Shown one piece after another: positions 1 to 7,502 of a stretch of DNA of 64,000 nucleotides. Under the pieces are notes generated by a model. That model was not told the origin of the DNA. It saw nothing but the letters and a program-made list of their open reading frames with translations, and searched no databases. This DNA comes from SCTD01 sp963784675 (lineage in GTDB: Bacteria; Actinomycetota; Actinomycetes; Mycobacteriales; SCTD01), in the NCBI GenBank assembly GCA_963784675.1, contig CAWASE010000019.1, forward strand, positions 806,001-870,000, in the 5' to 3' direction. Every line of letters begins with the position of its first letter. Positions within the stretch are counted from its first letter, which is position 1. A program made the translations under genes and the position numbers.

Positions 1-73
1 ACGTGGGTGCGCACCCGGTGGCGGGTGTGATCTCGGCCGGCGTCAGGCAGCGGAGGCACGACGAGGCTCAGCC
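1..73. other. Intergenic edge downstream of der
   Basis: No gene is seen in this short stretch. It lies 3' of der and holds a 12-bp perfect palindrome, GGGTGCGCACCC, at 5-16, and a small inverted repeat, GAGGC/GCCTC, near 61-75 that reaches the der stop codon. Either could contribute to transcript ending, but neither is followed by a T-run. Confidence 0.3.
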
Positions 74-1447
74 TCAGCGCCGGCCCTTCTCCCGCACCTT
101 GACGCTGACCTCGATCGGGCTGCCGGCGAAGCCGAAGTCCTCACGCAGCCGGCGCTCCAGGAACCGGCGATAACCCGCCTCCAGGAACCCGCTGGTGAAC
201 AGCACGAACCGCGGCGGCCGGGTACCGGCCTGGGTGGCGAACAGGATCTTGGGCTGCTTGCCGCTGCGCACCGGCGGCGGGGTCGCGGCGATGATCTCGC
301 CCACCCAGCTGTTGAGCTTGGCGGTCGGGATGCGCGTCTCCCAGCCCTCCAGCGCGGTGTGCAGGGCGACCGAGAGCTTGTCGACCGAGCGGCCGGTGGT
401 CGCGCTGATGTTCAGCCGCGGGGCCCACTGCACCCGGGCCAGCTCGCGGTCGATCTCCTTCTTCAGCTCCGGCCGCCGGTCCTCGTCGACCAGGTCCCAC
501 TTGTTGAACGCGATCACCAGCGCGCGTCCGGCGTCGACGGCCATGCCGATGACGCGCTGGTCCTGCTCGCTGATCGGCTCGGAGGCGTCCAGCAGCACGA
601 CGGCGACCTCGGCGGCGTCGATCGCGGCCTGGGTGCGCAACGAGGAGTAGTACTCCGCGCCGGAGGCGTGGTTGACGCGGCGGCGCAGCCCGGCGGTGTC
701 GACGAACCGCCACATCTCGCCGCCGACCTCGACGAGGCTGTCGACCGGGTCGCGGGTGGTGCCGGCGACGCTGTCGACGACGACCCGCTCCTCGCCCGAG
801 AGCCGGTTGAGCAGGCTGGACTTCCCGACGTTCGGGCGGCCGACCAGCGCGACCCGGCGCGGTCCGGCCTCGCCGTCCCAGCGCTCGGCAGGGGTGTCGG
901 GCAGCGCGTCCAGGATCACGTCGAGCAGGTCGCCGCTGCCTCGACCGTGCAGGGCCGACACGACGTGCGGCTCGCCCAGGCCGAGCGACCAGAGCATCGT
1001 GGCGTCGGCCTCGGCGCGCTCGTCGTCGACCTTGTTCGCCACCAGCACGACCGGCTTGCCGGCCCGCCGCAGCACCTTCACCACCTGCTCGTCGCTGTCG
1101 GTGGCGCCGACGGTCGCATCGACGACGAACAGCACCGCGTCGGCGGCCGCGACGGCCACCTCGGCCTGCGCGGCGACGGCCTTCTGCAGCCCGACGGCGT
1201 CGGGGTCCCAGCCGCCGGTGTCGACGATGCTGAACCGGCGGCCCCGCCACTGCGCGTCGTAGGTGACACGGTCGCGGGTGACGCCGGGGATGTCCTCCAC
1301 GACGGCCTCGCGGCGGCCCAGGATGCGGTTGACGAGGGTCGACTTGCCGACGTTCGGGCGGCCGACGACGGCCAGGATCGGCTGGTCGGCCCGGCTGTCG
1401 GACCCGTCGTAGGCGCTCGCGTCGTCGAGATCGGTGGGGTCGGTCAT
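74..1447 (-). CDS. der: Ribosome biogenesis GTPase Der (EngA)
   Basis: Der is an essential double GTPase that acts in 50S subunit maturation in the cytoplasm. The 457-aa product has two consecutive GTPase domains, each with a P-loop: GRPNVGKST at about residue 29 and GRPNVGKSS at about residue 200. NKVD and NKWD base-recognition motifs are present, as are DTGG and DTAG G3 motifs. A KH-like domain fills the last 90 residues. The ATG at 1447 is chosen because it shares ATGA with the plsC stop and leaves a normal-length protein; the frame is open further upstream only as high-GC read-through. It is the last gene of the cmk-plsC-der group, coupled by 4-bp overlaps. Confidence 0.97.
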   Translation of the reverse strand: MTDPTDLDDASAYDGSDSRADQPILAVVGRPNVGKSTLVNRILGRREAVVEDIPGVTRDRVTYDAQWRGRRFSIVDTGGWDPDAVGLQKAVAAQAEVAVAAADAVLFVVDATVGATDSDEQVVKVLRRAGKPVVLVANKVDDERAEADATMLWSLGLGEPHVVSALHGRGSGDLLDVILDALPDTPAERWDGEAGPRRVALVGRPNVGKSSLLNRLSGEERVVVDSVAGTTRDPVDSLVEVGGEMWRFVDTAGLRRRVNHASGAEYYSSLRTQAAIDAAEVAVVLLDASEPISEQDQRVIGMAVDAGRALVIAFNKWDLVDEDRRPELKKEIDRELARVQWAPRLNISATTGRSVDKLSVALHTALEGWETRIPTAKLNSWVGEIIAATPPPVRSGKQPKILFATQAGTRPPRFVLFTSGFLEAGYRRFLERRLREDFGFAGSPIEVSVKVREKGRR

Positions 1448-2148
1448 GAGCGGGGCTCCAGGGACGTGCGCTGCAGATGGTCCACGAGCGCGAGCCGCAG
1501 CGTCTCGGCCGCGGAGCGGACGGTGCTGCGCGCCCGCGGATCGCGGCCGGAGGTGAGGGTGTCGAGGGTGACGGGGGGTCCGAACACCACGCGCACCGGC
1601 GCGCGCAGGCGTGGGACGACACGGCCCTTGGGCAGCGCGGCCCCGGTGCCGTGGACGGCGATGGGTACGACGCACGCGCCGCTGCGCAGGGCCAGGTAGG
1701 CCAGCCCGTCAGCGACGGAGTCCAGCGTGCCGGTGCCGCGGGTGCCCTCGGGGAAGACCCCGAGCGCTCCCCCGGCGGCCAGGTGGGCCAGGCCCTGCTT
1801 CAGCGCCGCACGGTCGGGCGCGCCGCGGTGCACCGGGATCAGCCCGAGCCAGCCGCAGGCGCGCGCCCAGAACCCGACGAACACCTCGGACTTGGTCAGC
1901 AGCGACGCCGGTCGGGGGCTGACGAAGAACACCAGCGGCCCGTCCAGGATGCCGCTGTGGTTGGCCGCGAAGAGCACCGGGCCGCTGGACGGGACGTGCT
2001 CGCGGCCTTCGACGCGCAGCGACAGCACCGCATGCGCCAGCCCCTGACCGGCCAGTCGCACGCCGGCGATCACCAGCGGTCGCCGGCTGCCGGTGGCGTG
2101 CCGGCGCGGGAGCGGCGTGACGGTCGCCGCCACCGCGGGCGCGGTCAT
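1444..2148 (-). CDS. 1-acyl-sn-glycerol-3-phosphate acyltransferase (PlsC family)
   Basis: This membrane-associated acyltransferase should acylate lysophosphatidic acid in phospholipid synthesis. The 234-aa protein shows the family catalytic motif H-x4-D (NHSGILDG, about residue 63) and the substrate-binding FPEGTR motif (about residue 132). A hydrophobic stretch, VIAGVRLAGQGLAHAVL, near residue 26 may touch the membrane. It overlaps both cmk upstream and der downstream by 4 bp (ATGA), so the three are translationally coupled. Assignment to the PlsC/LPLAT family is firm. The exact acyl acceptor is inferred from the family. Confidence 0.9.
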   Translation of the reverse strand: MTAPAVAATVTPLPRRHATGSRRPLVIAGVRLAGQGLAHAVLSLRVEGREHVPSSGPVLFAANHSGILDGPLVFFVSPRPASLLTKSEVFVGFWARACGWLGLIPVHRGAPDRAALKQGLAHLAAGGALGVFPEGTRGTGTLDSVADGLAYLALRSGACVVPIAVHGTGAALPKGRVVPRLRAPVRVVFGPPVTLDTLTSGRDPRARSTVRSAAETLRLALVDHLQRTSLEPRS

Positions 2149-2822
2149 GCCAGGCCTGCTCGACGAGCCAGGTCCAGCACGGCGGCGACGACCTGCTCGG
2201 CGTCCAGGCTGCTGCTGTCCAGGTGCACGGCGTCGGTGGCCGCCTGCAGCGGGCTGGTCGCCCGGCTGCTGTCCAGGTGGTCGCGGCGGGCGAGGTCGGC
2301 AGCGACCGCAGCGACGCCGCCCCCGGCCACCCCGGCGTGCGTGTCTCCGGCGCGGCGCGCGGCGCGGACCTCGGCGGAGGCGTCCAGGAACACCTTCACG
2401 GCGGCGTCGGGGAAGACGGCGGTGCCGATGTCGCGTCCCTCCAGCACGGCTCCGTCGACGCCGGCGAGCTCACGCTGCAGGGCGACGAGCCGGGTGCGCA
2501 CGGCGGGGACGGCGCTGACCGCGCTCACGGCGGACGTCACCTCCGGGCCGCGGACCTGCCCGCTCACGTCGTCGCCGTCGAGCTCGACGGTGGAGGTCGA
2601 CGGATCGGTCGACAGGCCGATACGGGCCTGCGCGACGGTCCGTCCGACGGCTTCGGCGTCGGCGAGGTCGACGCCGGCCCGCAGCGCGGCCAGCGTGGCG
2701 GCGCGGTAGCTGGCTCCGGTGTCGACGTAGCGCCACCCGAGCGCCCGCGCGACGCCGCGGGCCACCGTGCTCTTGCCGGAGCCCGACGGTCCGTCCAGGG
2801 CGATCACGCGGACGGTAGGCAC
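2145..2822 (-). CDS. cmk: Cytidylate kinase
   Basis: Cytidylate kinase phosphorylates CMP and dCMP to the diphosphates in the cytoplasm. The protein begins MPTVRVIALDG and has the P-loop GPSGSGKST within its first 20 residues, then the YVDTGASYRA motif that binds the nucleoside monophosphate, and LEGRDIGTAVFP. The GTG at 2822 gives 225 aa, the usual length for the family. The frame is open further upstream, but without family sequence. Its 3' end overlaps plsC by 4 bp. Confidence 0.95.
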   Translation of the reverse strand: MPTVRVIALDGPSGSGKSTVARGVARALGWRYVDTGASYRAATLAALRAGVDLADAEAVGRTVAQARIGLSTDPSTSTVELDGDDVSGQVRGPEVTSAVSAVSAVPAVRTRLVALQRELAGVDGAVLEGRDIGTAVFPDAAVKVFLDASAEVRAARRAGDTHAGVAGGGVAAVAADLARRDHLDSSRATSPLQAATDAVHLDSSSLDAEQVVAAVLDLARRAGLA

Positions 2823-2844
2823 GGTCGGCGAGCCTAGTCGGGCG

Positions 2845-3318
2845 TCAGTGCTGCCAGGGCGCGACCAGGCGTGACATCTGCACGTGCGGTCCGGTGTCCG
2901 GGTCGTCCCAGCCCTCGCCGTGCGGGACGAAGCCGGCGCGCGCGTAGAAGCCCAGCGCGGGCACCCGTGCGTTGCACCACAGCAGGCCGCCCCCGCCGCG
3001 GGCGACGTGCTCGACGACCCGCGCGAGCACCAGCGCGCCGACGCCGCGCCCGCGCCACTGCTCGTCGGTGGCCATGCCCCGCAGCCGCCACGGACGTCCG
3101 TCGGAGGCGTCGTCCCAGGGCGGCGCCTCCGGTCGTACGGAGGCGGTGCCCACCACGCGGCCGGCCCAGTCGTAGGCGGCGAAGTGACCGGCCTCCCGGT
3201 CCTCGTCACCGGGCAGTGCGGTCTCGCCGATCGACTGGTGCGGGCGCAGCGCCCGCTGCCGCAGCGCCCAGGTCACCGGGGCCACGACCTGCTCGACGAC
3301 GACGTCGCTGTCCGACAC
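2845..3318 (-). CDS. GNAT-family N-acetyltransferase
   Basis: A 157-aa single-domain GNAT protein. The acetyl-CoA pyrophosphate-binding motif is visible as EQWRGRGVGALVLARVV (about residue 85), and the C-terminal half ends with the typical LGFYARAGFVPHGE. The YjdJ/ElaA-like N-terminus (IGETALPGDEDREAGHFAAYD) suggests a small-molecule or peptide N-acetyltransferase, but the substrate cannot be told from sequence. The GTG at 3318 is used because it opens VSDSDVVVEQVV just after an upstream in-frame region with no family similarity. It sits between tyrA and cmk on the same strand with short gaps of 11 and 22 bp, so it is probably in the same transcript. Confidence 0.85.
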   Translation of the reverse strand: MSDSDVVVEQVVAPVTWALRQRALRPHQSIGETALPGDEDREAGHFAAYDWAGRVVGTASVRPEAPPWDDASDGRPWRLRGMATDEQWRGRGVGALVLARVVEHVARGGGGLLWCNARVPALGFYARAGFVPHGEGWDDPDTGPHVQMSRLVAPWQH

Positions 3319-3329
3319 GACCGTGCAGC

Positions 3330-4364
3330 CTAGGTCAGGACGTCCCAGCCGGCCCGGGTCAGCAGCGTCCGGGCCCGCGGTCGCTCCGCCGCCGTCACCA
3401 GCAGCTCGACGACGCCGCTCGGCCGTCCGGACAGGTGCTCGACCCGGACGTCCTCGACGTCGATGCCCGCGTCGGCGGCGGCCAGCAGCACCCCGGCGAG
3501 CTGTCCGCGCCGGTCGGCCACCCGGACGCCGACGATGGCGAAGTCGCTGTCGGTGCCCCCGCGCTTGACCGGCACCAGGGCGCGGCCGGCGTTGCCCCGC
3601 TCCAGCAGCTCGCGGAGCCCGTCGCCCGCGTCCAGGGCGTCGGCGGCGGCGGTCAGCTCCTCGGCGAGCGCGCGCACCAGCGGGGCGACGGCGGCGGCGT
3701 TCTCGCCGAGGATCTGCTCCCACAGCCCGGGGTCGCTGGCGGCGATGCGGGTGGTGTCCTGCAGCCCAGGCCCGGCGAGCCGCAGCAGCTCGGACCGGCC
3801 TACGAGCAGGACGGCGGCCACAGCCGACGCGGCCACCTGCGGCAGGTGGCTCACCAGGGCGACGGCGGCGTCGTGCTCCAGCCCCGTCACCTCGCTCGGC
3901 ACCGCCCCGCAGCGCAGCGCCAGCGTCCGCGCTGCGTCCAGCGCCGCCGTTGCCGTCCCGGGCGACGGGCACAGGGCCCACGGCCGGCCGACGAACAGCT
4001 CGCCGGTGGCCGCGTCGGGCCCGGCCGTCTCCTTCCCGGCCATCGGATGGGTGCCGCAGACCGCTCCGAACCCGGCAGCGTCCAGCGCGTGCGCCAGCGG
4101 TACCTGCACCGACGCCACGTGCGACCACGTCGCCGCTGCCCCCGCCAGCTCGGCCAGCACCCCCGGGACGGCCCGAGGCGGGACGCACAGCACGCCGTGC
4201 GCGGCGGTCACCGTCCCGTCCCAGGCGGTCCCCGCGCCGCGGGCGACGGCGGTGCCGAGCGAACCTGCGTGCCGGTCGTGCAGCAGGACGCCGGCACCCT
4301 CCAGCGCGAGCCCGATCGACGTGCCGATCAGGCCGGTGCCGACGACGAGCAGGTCGGCGCTCAC
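3330..4364 (-). CDS. tyrA: Prephenate dehydrogenase with C-terminal ACT domain
   Basis: This enzyme converts prephenate to 4-hydroxyphenylpyruvate with NAD(P)+ in tyrosine synthesis. The 344-aa protein opens with a Rossmann motif, VVGTGLIGTSIGLAL. The catalytic region CGTHPMAGKETAG is at about residue 107, and the helical dimerisation domain follows. The last 75 residues (FAIVGVRVADRRGQLAGVL) look like an ACT domain, the usual site for tyrosine feedback. It starts with GTG 4 bp downstream of the aroH stop, so the chorismate mutase and the next enzyme of the pathway are made from adjacent, probably co-transcribed genes. Confidence 0.94.
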   Translation of the reverse strand: MSADLLVVGTGLIGTSIGLALEGAGVLLHDRHAGSLGTAVARGAGTAWDGTVTAAHGVLCVPPRAVPGVLAELAGAAATWSHVASVQVPLAHALDAAGFGAVCGTHPMAGKETAGPDAATGELFVGRPWALCPSPGTATAALDAARTLALRCGAVPSEVTGLEHDAAVALVSHLPQVAASAVAAVLLVGRSELLRLAGPGLQDTTRIAASDPGLWEQILGENAAAVAPLVRALAEELTAAADALDAGDGLRELLERGNAGRALVPVKRGGTDSDFAIVGVRVADRRGQLAGVLLAAADAGIDVEDVRVEHLSGRPSGVVELLVTAAERPRARTLLTRAGWDVLT

Positions 4365-4368
4365 CGGC

Positions 4369-4731
4369 TCAGGCGGGCAGGTCGCGGCGCAGCGCAGCCG
4401 CCCCGCGCAGGAACACGTGGTGGATCTGCGCCCGCGAGAGCTCGGTGTCGACGTGCATCATCAGCCGCAGCACCCGCGGCATCGACCCGGCCACGGCGAT
4501 CTCGCTGGCACACAGCAGCGGCACGTCGACCAGCCCCATCTGCCGGGCGGCGTAGGCCGGGAACTCCGACACCAGGTCGGGCGTGGCGGTGAAGACGATG
4601 CTGATCAGGTCGTCCTGCGAGAGGCCGTTGCGCGACAGCACCGCCTCGACGAGCTCGGTGGTCGCGTCGAGCAGCTGCTGCCGGTCGTCGGCGTCGACCT
4701 GGGTGGCTCCGCGGACCGCTCTGACTGGCAT
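4369..4731 (-). CDS. aroH: Chorismate mutase, AroH class
   Basis: A monofunctional chorismate mutase of the trimeric AroH fold, which converts chorismate to prephenate. The 120-aa protein matches the Bacillus-type enzyme along its whole length: VRGATQV at the N-terminus with the substrate-binding Arg, FTATPDL, CASEIAV with the catalytic-site Glu, and RVLRLMMHV carrying the second active-site Arg. The position of the Bacillus active-site Tyr108 appears as Phe here (HHVFLRGA), a mild substitution worth noting. The gene directly precedes tyrA, so the two steps from chorismate to 4-hydroxyphenylpyruvate are encoded together. Confidence 0.94.
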   Translation of the reverse strand: MPVRAVRGATQVDADDRQQLLDATTELVEAVLSRNGLSQDDLISIVFTATPDLVSEFPAYAARQMGLVDVPLLCASEIAVAGSMPRVLRLMMHVDTELSRAQIHHVFLRGAAALRRDLPA

Positions 4732-4747
4732 GCCGGCCAGCCTAGGG

Positions 4748-5497
4748 TCACATCCCGGTGAGCTTGAACAACCCGCCGAGCTCGTCGCGGGTCAGCGTGC
4801 GGATCTTGCCCGCCTTCTGTCCGCCGAGCTGCACCCCGCCGACCGAGGTGCGGACCAGGCGCTGCACCGGGTGGCCGACGTGGGCCAGCGCCCGCCGCAC
4901 GATGTGCTTGCGCCCCTCGTGCAGCACGACCTCCAGCAGCACCCGGTTGGAGGTCGAGTCGATCAGCTTGAAGGAGTCGACGCGCACGACGCCGTCGTCG
5001 AGCTCGACACCCTCGCGCAGGCGCTTGCCGACGTCGCGGGCGACCGGGCCGAGCACCTCCACCAGGTAGGTCTTCGGGACGTTGTACGACGGGTGGGTGA
5101 GCCGGTTGGCCAGCTCGCCGTCATTGGTGAGCAGCAGCAGGCCCTCGGTGTCGGCGTCCAGCCGTCCGACGTGGAACAGCCGCTCGACCCGGTCGGCCAC
5201 CAGGTCGCCGACCGTCGGACGGCCCTCCGGGTCGGTCATCGCCGTGACATAGCCACGCGGCTTGTTCATGGCCAGGTAGACCATGCCGGCGGCCGTGCTG
5301 ATGCGCATCGTGTCGACGGCGATGACGTCCTCGTCGGGCTTGACGCGGCGGCCCTGCTCGGTGACGGTCTGGCCGTTGACGGAGACCCTGCCGGCCTCGA
5401 TCATCGCCTCGCACGCTCGCCGCGAGCCGATGCCGGCGGCGGCCATCACCTTCTGCAGGCGGATGCCTTCGGTCGCGGGATCGGTCGGGTGGGTCAT
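4748..5497 (-). CDS. Large-subunit rRNA pseudouridine synthase, RluB/RsuA family
   Basis: A 249-aa pseudouridine synthase that isomerises a uridine in rRNA. An N-terminal S4 RNA-binding domain (IRLQKVMAAAGIGSRRACE, residues 11-60) is followed by the catalytic domain. The active-site Asp lies in GRLDADTEGLLLLTNDGEL, and the C-terminal motif is EGRKHIVRRAL. The ATG at 5497 shares ATGA with the scpB stop, which settles the start; the long upstream open frame is the shadow of scpAB. The scpA-scpB-rluB order is widely conserved. Confidence 0.94.
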   Translation of the reverse strand: MTHPTDPATEGIRLQKVMAAAGIGSRRACEAMIEAGRVSVNGQTVTEQGRRVKPDEDVIAVDTMRISTAAGMVYLAMNKPRGYVTAMTDPEGRPTVGDLVADRVERLFHVGRLDADTEGLLLLTNDGELANRLTHPSYNVPKTYLVEVLGPVARDVGKRLREGVELDDGVVRVDSFKLIDSTSNRVLLEVVLHEGRKHIVRRALAHVGHPVQRLVRTSVGGVQLGGQKAGKIRTLTRDELGGLFKLTGM

Positions 5498-6066
5498 GTC
5501 GGCTCCTCGAGCTCGTCCAGATCGGGCAGCAGCGGCGCCAGGTCGGGCAGCTCCTCCAGCGATCGCAGTCCCAGCTTCTCCAGCAGGAGCGGGGTGGTGC
5601 GGTACAGGGTTCCGGCGGTGTCGACGTCCTGCCCGGCCTCGGTGACCAGCCCGCGGGCCAGCAGCGTGCGGACGACACCGTCGACGTTCACGCCGCGCAC
5701 ACCGCTGACGCGGGCCCGGGTCACCGGCTGGCGGTAGGCGATGACGGCCAGCGTCTCCAGGGCGGCCTGGCTCAGCCGCGCCGCCTGGCCGTCGAGCACG
5801 AAGCGTTCGACCCATGGCGCGCAGACGGTGCGTGAGAACAACCGCCAGCCGCCGGCCACCTCGCGCAGCTCGATGCCGCGCTGCTGCTCGTCCCACTCGG
5901 CCTGCAGCGCCCGCAGGGCGGCGTCGACGTCGGGGACGGGGGCCTGTGCCACCTGCGCGAGCAGCGTGCTGCCGACGGCCTCGTCGGAGACCAGCAGCAC
6001 GGCCTCCAGCACGGTGCGCAGGGGCGGCCGCTGCAGCGCGACGACGTCGGGTCCGGGCTCGGTCAC
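5494..6066 (-). CDS. scpB: Segregation and condensation protein B
   Basis: ScpB is a winged-helix kleisin partner that joins ScpA and SMC in the chromosome-condensing complex. The 190-aa product shows the typical ScpB core: LRTVLEAVLLVSDEAVG, LSQAALETLAVIAYRQPVTR and VNVDGVVRTLLARGLV, the last two forming the second winged helix. The GTG at 6066 overlaps the scpA stop by 4 bp (GTGA), and its own stop overlaps the pseudouridine synthase start in the same way. Confidence 0.94.
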   Translation of the reverse strand: MTEPGPDVVALQRPPLRTVLEAVLLVSDEAVGSTLLAQVAQAPVPDVDAALRALQAEWDEQQRGIELREVAGGWRLFSRTVCAPWVERFVLDGQAARLSQAALETLAVIAYRQPVTRARVSGVRGVNVDGVVRTLLARGLVTEAGQDVDTAGTLYRTTPLLLEKLGLRSLEELPDLAPLLPDLDELEEPT

Positions 6067-6834
6067 CGCTCCCCCGTCCAGCGCACCTGCAGGTCGCCCA
6101 GCGCCTCGACCTGCTCGAAGACGAGCACGCCCTCGCGGTAGAGGTCCAGCAGCGCCAGGAAACGGGCGACGACCTCCAGCGTGCTCACGCAGTCGGCCGT
6201 GAGGCTGCGGAACGAGCCGGAGCCGGTCCGCTGCAGCCGCTCGCGCAGGATCGCCGTCTGCTCGGGGACGCTGACGGTGCCACCGTGCACGTGGTCGACG
6301 ACGACGACCGGTTCGGGACGCGGGGCGAGGACGCGTGCGGCCAGTGCGGCGAACTCCTGCGGCCCCAGCCCCAGCAGCACCTCGGGCAGCAGGCCGGCGA
6401 AGTGCGGCTCCAGCGACGCCGTGCGCGGCACGCGCAGCGCCTCCGACGGCCAGCATCTCCGCGAAGGCGCCGGCGACCTGCTTGTAGGCGCGGTACTGCA
6501 TGAGCCGCGCGAACAGCAGGTCGCGGGCCTCCAGCAGCGCGAGGTCCTCTTCGTCCTCGACCGGCGCGGACGGCAGCAGCCGCGCGGCCTTGAGGTCCAG
6601 CAGGGTCGCCGCGACGACGAGGAAGTCGGTGGCCTGGCCGAGGTCCCACTCGCGGCCCAGGCCCCGGATGTGGGCCAGGAAGTCGTCGGTGACCTGCGAC
6701 AGCGCCAGGGACGTCAGGTCCAGCTGGTGCTTGGAGATCAGCTGCAGGAGCAGGTCGAAGGGTCCCTCGAACTGCTCCAGCCGCACCGAGAACGCGCCGG
6801 AGGGCGGCGCTTCCAGGGTGGCTGCCTCAGCCAC
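6063..6834 (-). CDS. scpA: Segregation and condensation protein A (frameshifted as sequenced)
   Basis: ScpA is the kleisin subunit that bridges SMC heads together with ScpB. The N-terminal two thirds (FSVRLEQFEGPFDLLLQLI, then DLTSLALSQVTDDFLAHI) read in one frame from a GTG at 6834. The C-terminal part (TASLEPHFAGLLPEVLLGL to VRWTGER) reads in another. The frames join at about 6438-6450, where one extra base (after GCC in the coding strand) would explain the switch. Without the break the protein is about 256 aa, normal for the family. The start overlaps the upstream gene by 8 bp. As this is a conserved housekeeping gene, a sequencing or assembly error is likelier than real loss. Confidence 0.88.
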
Positions 6835-7502
6835 CGGTGACCAGCCGGACGAGGGGCCCGGCGACGGTGTCGAGCACGACCGGCAGCAGCGGCTGCGGAC
6901 CGCCGAGCGGGATGATCACCAGACCGAGCATGATCGCGACGCCGATGTTGCGCTCGTCGAGCTGGTAGCCGGCCTTGCTTCCAGCCCGGCGTCTTGGGCG
7001 CCAGCGCGAACAACAGCCGGCCGCCGTCCATGGGCGGGACCGGTACCAGCGACATCGCCCCGACGAACACGTTCGACAGGCCGAACAGCAGCAGCGCCCG
7101 CAGCCCGAGGTCGCTGCCGCCGATGCCGTACTGCAGCTGCAGGGTGCCGGCCCCGAAGGCCGTCCCGCCGGCCAGCGCGAAGCCCAGCAGGGCCCCGAAA
7201 CCGACCACCAGGTTGGTGATCGCGCCGCTGAGCAGCACCGTGACGAGCGTGCCCCGGGAGGTGCGGTGGTCCAGCGGACCGATCGTCTTGGCCCAGCCGA
7301 TGCCACCGATCGCAGCCGCGACCGCGCCGAAAGGATCCAGGTGTGCGCGAGGGTCCAGCCGGGTGCGACCCTCCGCCTCGGCGGAACGGTCGCCGGCCCG
7401 CGCCGCGAGGCGTCCCTGCACGAAGCCGTGCAGCACCACCGCCACCACGAAGGAGACGAGCAGCAGCACGAACGACACCGGGTCGCGGAGGGCGTAGAGC
7501 AC
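6827..7502 (-). CDS. Site-2 protease-like (M50 family) membrane protein, frameshifted as sequenced
   Basis: A polytopic protein of about 225 aa in the position that many actinobacteria reserve for a site-2-protease-family gene between parA and scpA. Hydrophobic segments include VSFVLLLVSFVVAVVL, TLVTVLLSGAITNLVVGF and LRALLLFGLSNVFVGAM. The second metal motif NxxPVPPMDGGRLLF is kept, but the zinc motif HExxH reads HGFVQ, so the catalytic Glu and second His are absent and proteolysis is doubtful. The body reads in one frame from GTG 7502 to about 6980, and the end (KAGYQLDERNIGVAIMLGLVI) reads in another. A single extra base near 6978-6983 explains this. The start is uncertain. Confidence 0.75.
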
